NCBI RefSeq assembly: GCF_014699005.1 | Contig: NZ_JACWZY010000049.1 | Coordinates: forward strand, 1 to 39,110 | Reading direction: 5' to 3' | Source of the DNA: Spirosoma profusum | Lineage (GTDB): Bacteria > Bacteroidota > Bacteroidia > Cytophagales > Spirosomataceae | Length of the DNA: 39,110 bases | Shown here: positions 36,105 to 39,110 of the stretch, one piece after another | How positions within the stretch are numbered: the first letter of the stretch is position 1 | Layout of the letters: each line of letters begins with the position of its first letter | Position numbers and translations under genes: made by a program | The notes under the pieces: model-generated | The model's input: only the letters and a program-made list of their open reading frames with translations | The model's database searches: none | What the model was told of the DNA's origin: nothing

Positions 36105-36604
36105 TTAACGATTTTAAAATCAGCGTTTTAGGGGCATATATCGTCGTCTTCAAGTCTAAATCTGTCTAATTGCCGGGTAATGCATCGCTGGCAGGCCTTG
36201 ATTCGATGTAATCTTGCAAACCCTGACACTATCCGATCACTCCTTGGTCAAGCCTACCTATTTCAGATGAAGAAAAACCAGTTGACAATGCCCCCGGATC
36301 TTGTCTGGACCAGTACTATTTTTCTGGGACTGTGTTAGTCACGATCTCACCTGACAGTTGAAGACTTTCAACAACAGATGCACCCATACTTTATTTTCTC
36401 AAAAATACCCTACTACGTGAGACGATGCAGCGTTCATGCATCTGCTTCAAAATTGGGGCGTTTTATGATGAAGTAGTTAACCCATTCGAGAGGATACCTA
36501 GTGGCGATCCATTTAAGGAATTTATCAGCCTTTTGACTTCGCACGACCATCAGTATCCTCCGGCATGCCACCGATGAAGGTTATTTAGTATCAGACGCCA
36601 ATGG
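36105..36604. other. Intergenic region without a gene
   Basis: No coding remnant recognised on either strand. It contains one dispersed repeat, listed separately. Confidence 0.6.
36397..36464 (+). repeat. Dispersed intergenic stem-loop repeat copy
   Basis: TCTC...GTGAGACG with the loop AAAAATACCCTACTAC, then GATGCAGCGTTCATGCATC and AAAATTGGGGCGTTTT. It shares AGCGTTCAT and the long 3-prime spacer with copy 1, which points to a subfamily. Confidence 0.7.
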
Positions 36605-38064
36605 TCAATTACTCCCGGCGGCCAAGGCCTTTTCAATTTTCGCGGCAATGCCCTGACTGGGACGGTCGGCGAAGTTCTCGATAATCTTTCCGTCGGCACT
36701 GATTAACACGTAATGAGGGTACGTGCTCACAATGTATTTCTCACTCAACGTTTTGGCCCAAGCTCGGTTCGCATACAGATCAATGGTTTTTAAACCAAAC
36801 CGTTTCGAGGCCGCTTTCCACTTTCGCAATTGTTGCTCATCGGCCGCTCCCGGCGTGCCAATGCAGATACTAACAATCTTGACGGGTTTACCCTTAAACT
36901 GCTCAACCAGTTTGTTTTCATAAGGCATTTCCCCAATGCAGCCGCCACAGGTCGTGAACCAGAAACTTAGGTAGACCACCTGACCCTTGTACTGACTGAG
37001 CGTGATGAGCGAATCATTCGCATCGACCAGCGCGAAATTGGGTGCTTTATCGCCTGCCTGGAGTAGCTTCACATTGTAACGGGCGCGCTGTTTGATGTAA
37101 TCGACCAAGTAGTCAAACTGAGCCGGAAATTGTTTTTTGAACTGGGTCTCGACCCAGTTTGGATTGTCTACTGAGCCGCTTAGCTCCCAGATCTCAAAAA
37201 AAGCACCCGCGTTTTGCCCCAATTCCTTTTTGGCGTAATCGAGCAAGGCTTGTGACGAAAGGGCTTGTTTGGACTGGCGTAATTCCCAGAATAGTTGTTC
37301 CCGCAAAAATCGCAGATAGTCATAGTGGTACAAAGCCGTCAGGTTCTTCACCTTGATTCGACTTTTAAACGCGTAATAGGAGGCAGGAATCACCTGTATT
37401 TTCTTTTGATACTCCGTCTGGTACCAAACCATATAGACCCGAAGCCAGGCATCTGCACAATTGAGTGCATTTGTTTCGTAGGTTTTGAACCAATCGGGTA
37501 AGGTGTGCTTGTTCTGATACGCCATCCAGAACTGATCCTGTTTCTGGTAGGTTTCATCCATCATGTTCTGAAAAGGAACCAGATTGGCCGCCCGCATTCC
37601 CTCGTTCATGCCCGCTTGCAGGGGATCCTCCAGCAGTCGTGTCTTGGCTTGATAATACTGTTGAACGGCTTTGGTTTTGCCCTCGAAGGCGATCAATGGT
37701 TGAGTAGGGTTCTGCCCGCTTTTCGCCAAAATGATGAGATGAACGGTATCACCGGGTGCCCCAACAATCTGATAGGTAGAATCGGCAATCGTGAGGAACG
37801 ATTTTCCAACCGTTCTGGATGGGTTATTTATATAAATCTCGTTTCGGTCAACACTTATGGAGTCTCGAACAGAATTAGTATCATACCCCGGAAAGCTATG
37901 ATACGTAACCAAGTTTAGGGGAAGCGTTTGGGCTTGGGGCACTGACTTAATGTGCACCGTAAGCACCCCGTTAGATCCAATTTGAGAAGCAATGCTTCTT
38001 TTGACTGGGCTACACAGAAGGTTAAACTAAAAATGAGCATGAAAGCAGTCAGTACTAATTTCAT
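36605..38064 (-). pseudogene. TlpA-like thioredoxin-fold lipid/periplasmic protein, frameshifted after the signal peptide
   Basis: The C-terminal 150 residues are a thioredoxin fold with the redox motif CGGC near residue 343 (SFWFTTCGGCIGEMPYENK) and the cis-Pro region VSTYPHYVLI. The N-terminal 300 residues resemble the helical and beta domain found before thioredoxin in Bacteroidota TlpA-like proteins. The continuous frame begins only at 37966, without a signal peptide. In another frame an ATG at 38064 encodes one (KLVLTAFMLIFSLTFCVAQS), followed by the frame change at about 37993-38003, where one base appears to be missing within AAAAGAAGC; correcting it gives SIASQIGSNGVLTVHIKS joined to the body. 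Role: periplasmic disulfide exchange, partner unknown. Confidence 0.8.
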
Positions 38065-38353
38065 TCTGACTTCAGATTAAGTGAAGTAACTGCTAGTAGT
38101 GAGCAATAGTGACAAATGAACTAAGGCCAATACGTTAGCTATCCAAGTAATGATGATGAAAGGAGATATAATCCATAAATTTGTTACGCCAAATTATAGG
38201 CTACGAATCGTATTGAATAGGTGTTAGAGTTAGTGTGTATCCTAAAGGTCCTACCTGAGACAAACAACTTTTATCCATTTGCCTCCAATATCCTCAATGA
38301 TTAGATCATATACTGATTTTTCCAGTTAAGCGTTTTCTTGAAAAATCACCGTT

Positions 38354-39110
38354 ATGATTCGGCTCTTGGTAGTGAGTTGGCTCGCTCTACGCTTACCCTT
38401 AGCTAGTTACGGCCAAGTCGTAGACTGCCAATCGATTGGCTTTGAGGAGGCAAGCTTTGGGGGGTGGCAACGCTGGACCGGTGAAGTATCGCCCTATATC
38501 TTTCCCCTCACCTACAAACTGGCACCGGGTAGCCTGCATTCAGAGAACGGTAAATACGGCCATGCCATTACCAGTTTAGGCGATGGATATGATCCCAACG
38601 TTCGGGAACGGATACCAGTAGTGACACCAGGTAGTCAGCACTCGGTGCGTATTGGCGATCTGGAAGCGGGGGGCTATGTGGATCAGCTACGAACCAGCTT
38701 CGTGGTGCCCCCAGACAAACCCTTACTGCGCTACCAGCTGGCCGTTGTTCTCCAGAACCCGAATCATCGGCCCGAGCACCAACCTGGCTTTAGTTTGCTG
38801 GTTCGTGCCCCAACTGGGGATACTATCCCTTGCGGCTATTATGAAGCCGTGGCAACCAATCAAACTGCTGACTTTATTGTTCAACAGTCTGACGAACCCT
38901 CTGAACGACTCATTTATCGAAACAGGACCAGCCATGTACTGGATTTACGTGCTTACTTACGTAGGGCAGACCCTACAGTTGGAGGTGACCGCTCATGACT
39001 GTACCGAGGGGGCATTTTGGCTATGCTTATTTTGGTAGTGGCTTAACTGCGTTGATTCAAGCATCTTTGTGAATGGTCTTAGAAGCAGTCTCCTGTAAGC
39101 ATTGTGGGCA
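38354..39110 (+). pseudogene. Gliding-motility-type secreted protein, N-terminal lectin-like domain, frame lost at the window end
   Basis: Starts with a signal peptide (LLVVSWLALRLPLASYGQ) and a domain seen at the N-terminus of large gliding-motility or adhesin proteins of Bacteroidota: GFEEASFGGWQRWTG, PGSQHSVRIGD, YQLAVVLQNPNHRPEHQPGF and LDLRAY. From about 38955 the expected continuation GQTLQLEVTAHDCTEG appears in a second frame, and GHFGYAYF in a third, so at least two shifts occur. A further one is likely near 39090, where SPVSIVG lies in yet another frame. The gene runs out of the window, so its C-terminal part is unseen. Clustering of errors at the end may mean a low-quality contig edge. 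Confidence 0.7.

Noticed and set aside
1738..36464. The dispersed repeat as integron attC sites with gene cassettes
   Set aside because: Copies are 1-13 kb apart, lack RYYYAAC/GTTRRRY core boxes, do not each follow one gene, and no integron integrase is present.

Overview
The window looks like chromosomal accessory DNA from a Bacteroidota member of the order Cytophagales, most like Spirosoma and relatives. The support is the content: hybrid two-component systems with a C-terminal AraC domain, very large secreted beta-helix and Ig-like proteins, a gliding-motility-type lectin domain, an ABC-F/TetR pair, TAnnTTTG-type promoters and almost no Shine-Dalgarno sequences. This assignment rests on family resemblance seen by eye. 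No rRNA, tRNA, CRISPR array, SusC/SusD pair or phage module was found.

Layout. 0.1-2.4 kb: an M48 lipoprotein metallopeptidase gene with an in-frame stop, then the truncated, frameshifted tail of a hybrid regulator. 2.5-6.3 kb: a cupin gene, a bidirectional terminator and a large surface-protein gene with two frameshifts. 6.7-9.3 kb: a degenerate receiver, an OmpR-type regulator and its histidine kinase (in-frame TAG). 9.5-11.0 kb: three small genes. 11.2-14.2 kb: the tail of a methyltransferase cut by an IS3-family element, which is itself interrupted by an IS110-family element; all transposase frames are broken. 14.3-31.3 kb: the core, two hybrid sensor/AraC regulators, each divergent from a giant beta-helix surface protein and arranged as mirror images, with a LytTR-type gene or relic behind each surface protein. 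31.7-33.0 kb: a divergent SDR oxidoreductase/HxlR pair. 33.2-36.1 kb: a frameshifted cytochrome P460 gene and an ABC-F/TetR operon with a palindromic promoter. 36.6-39.1 kb: a thioredoxin-fold gene frameshifted from its signal peptide and a gliding-motility-type gene that loses frame near the window end.

How the genes may work together. The two regulator/surface-protein pairs read as self-contained modules: a sensor with a periplasmic propeller, kinase, receiver and AraC output next to one large exported protein. The intergenic regions hold direct repeats and competing hairpins suited to control of the surface-protein gene. The broken regulator tail and frameshifted surface gene at 1.8-6.3 kb may be a decayed third copy.

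Two patterns cross the whole window. A short intergenic repeat (stem-loop plus a GGGCGTTTT tail) occurs about eight times, always on the + strand. Many genes carry one or a few stop or frameshift lesions, while the four longest genes and the regulators at 31.7-36.0 kb are intact. The lesions may be real decay or sequence errors; reads are needed to tell.
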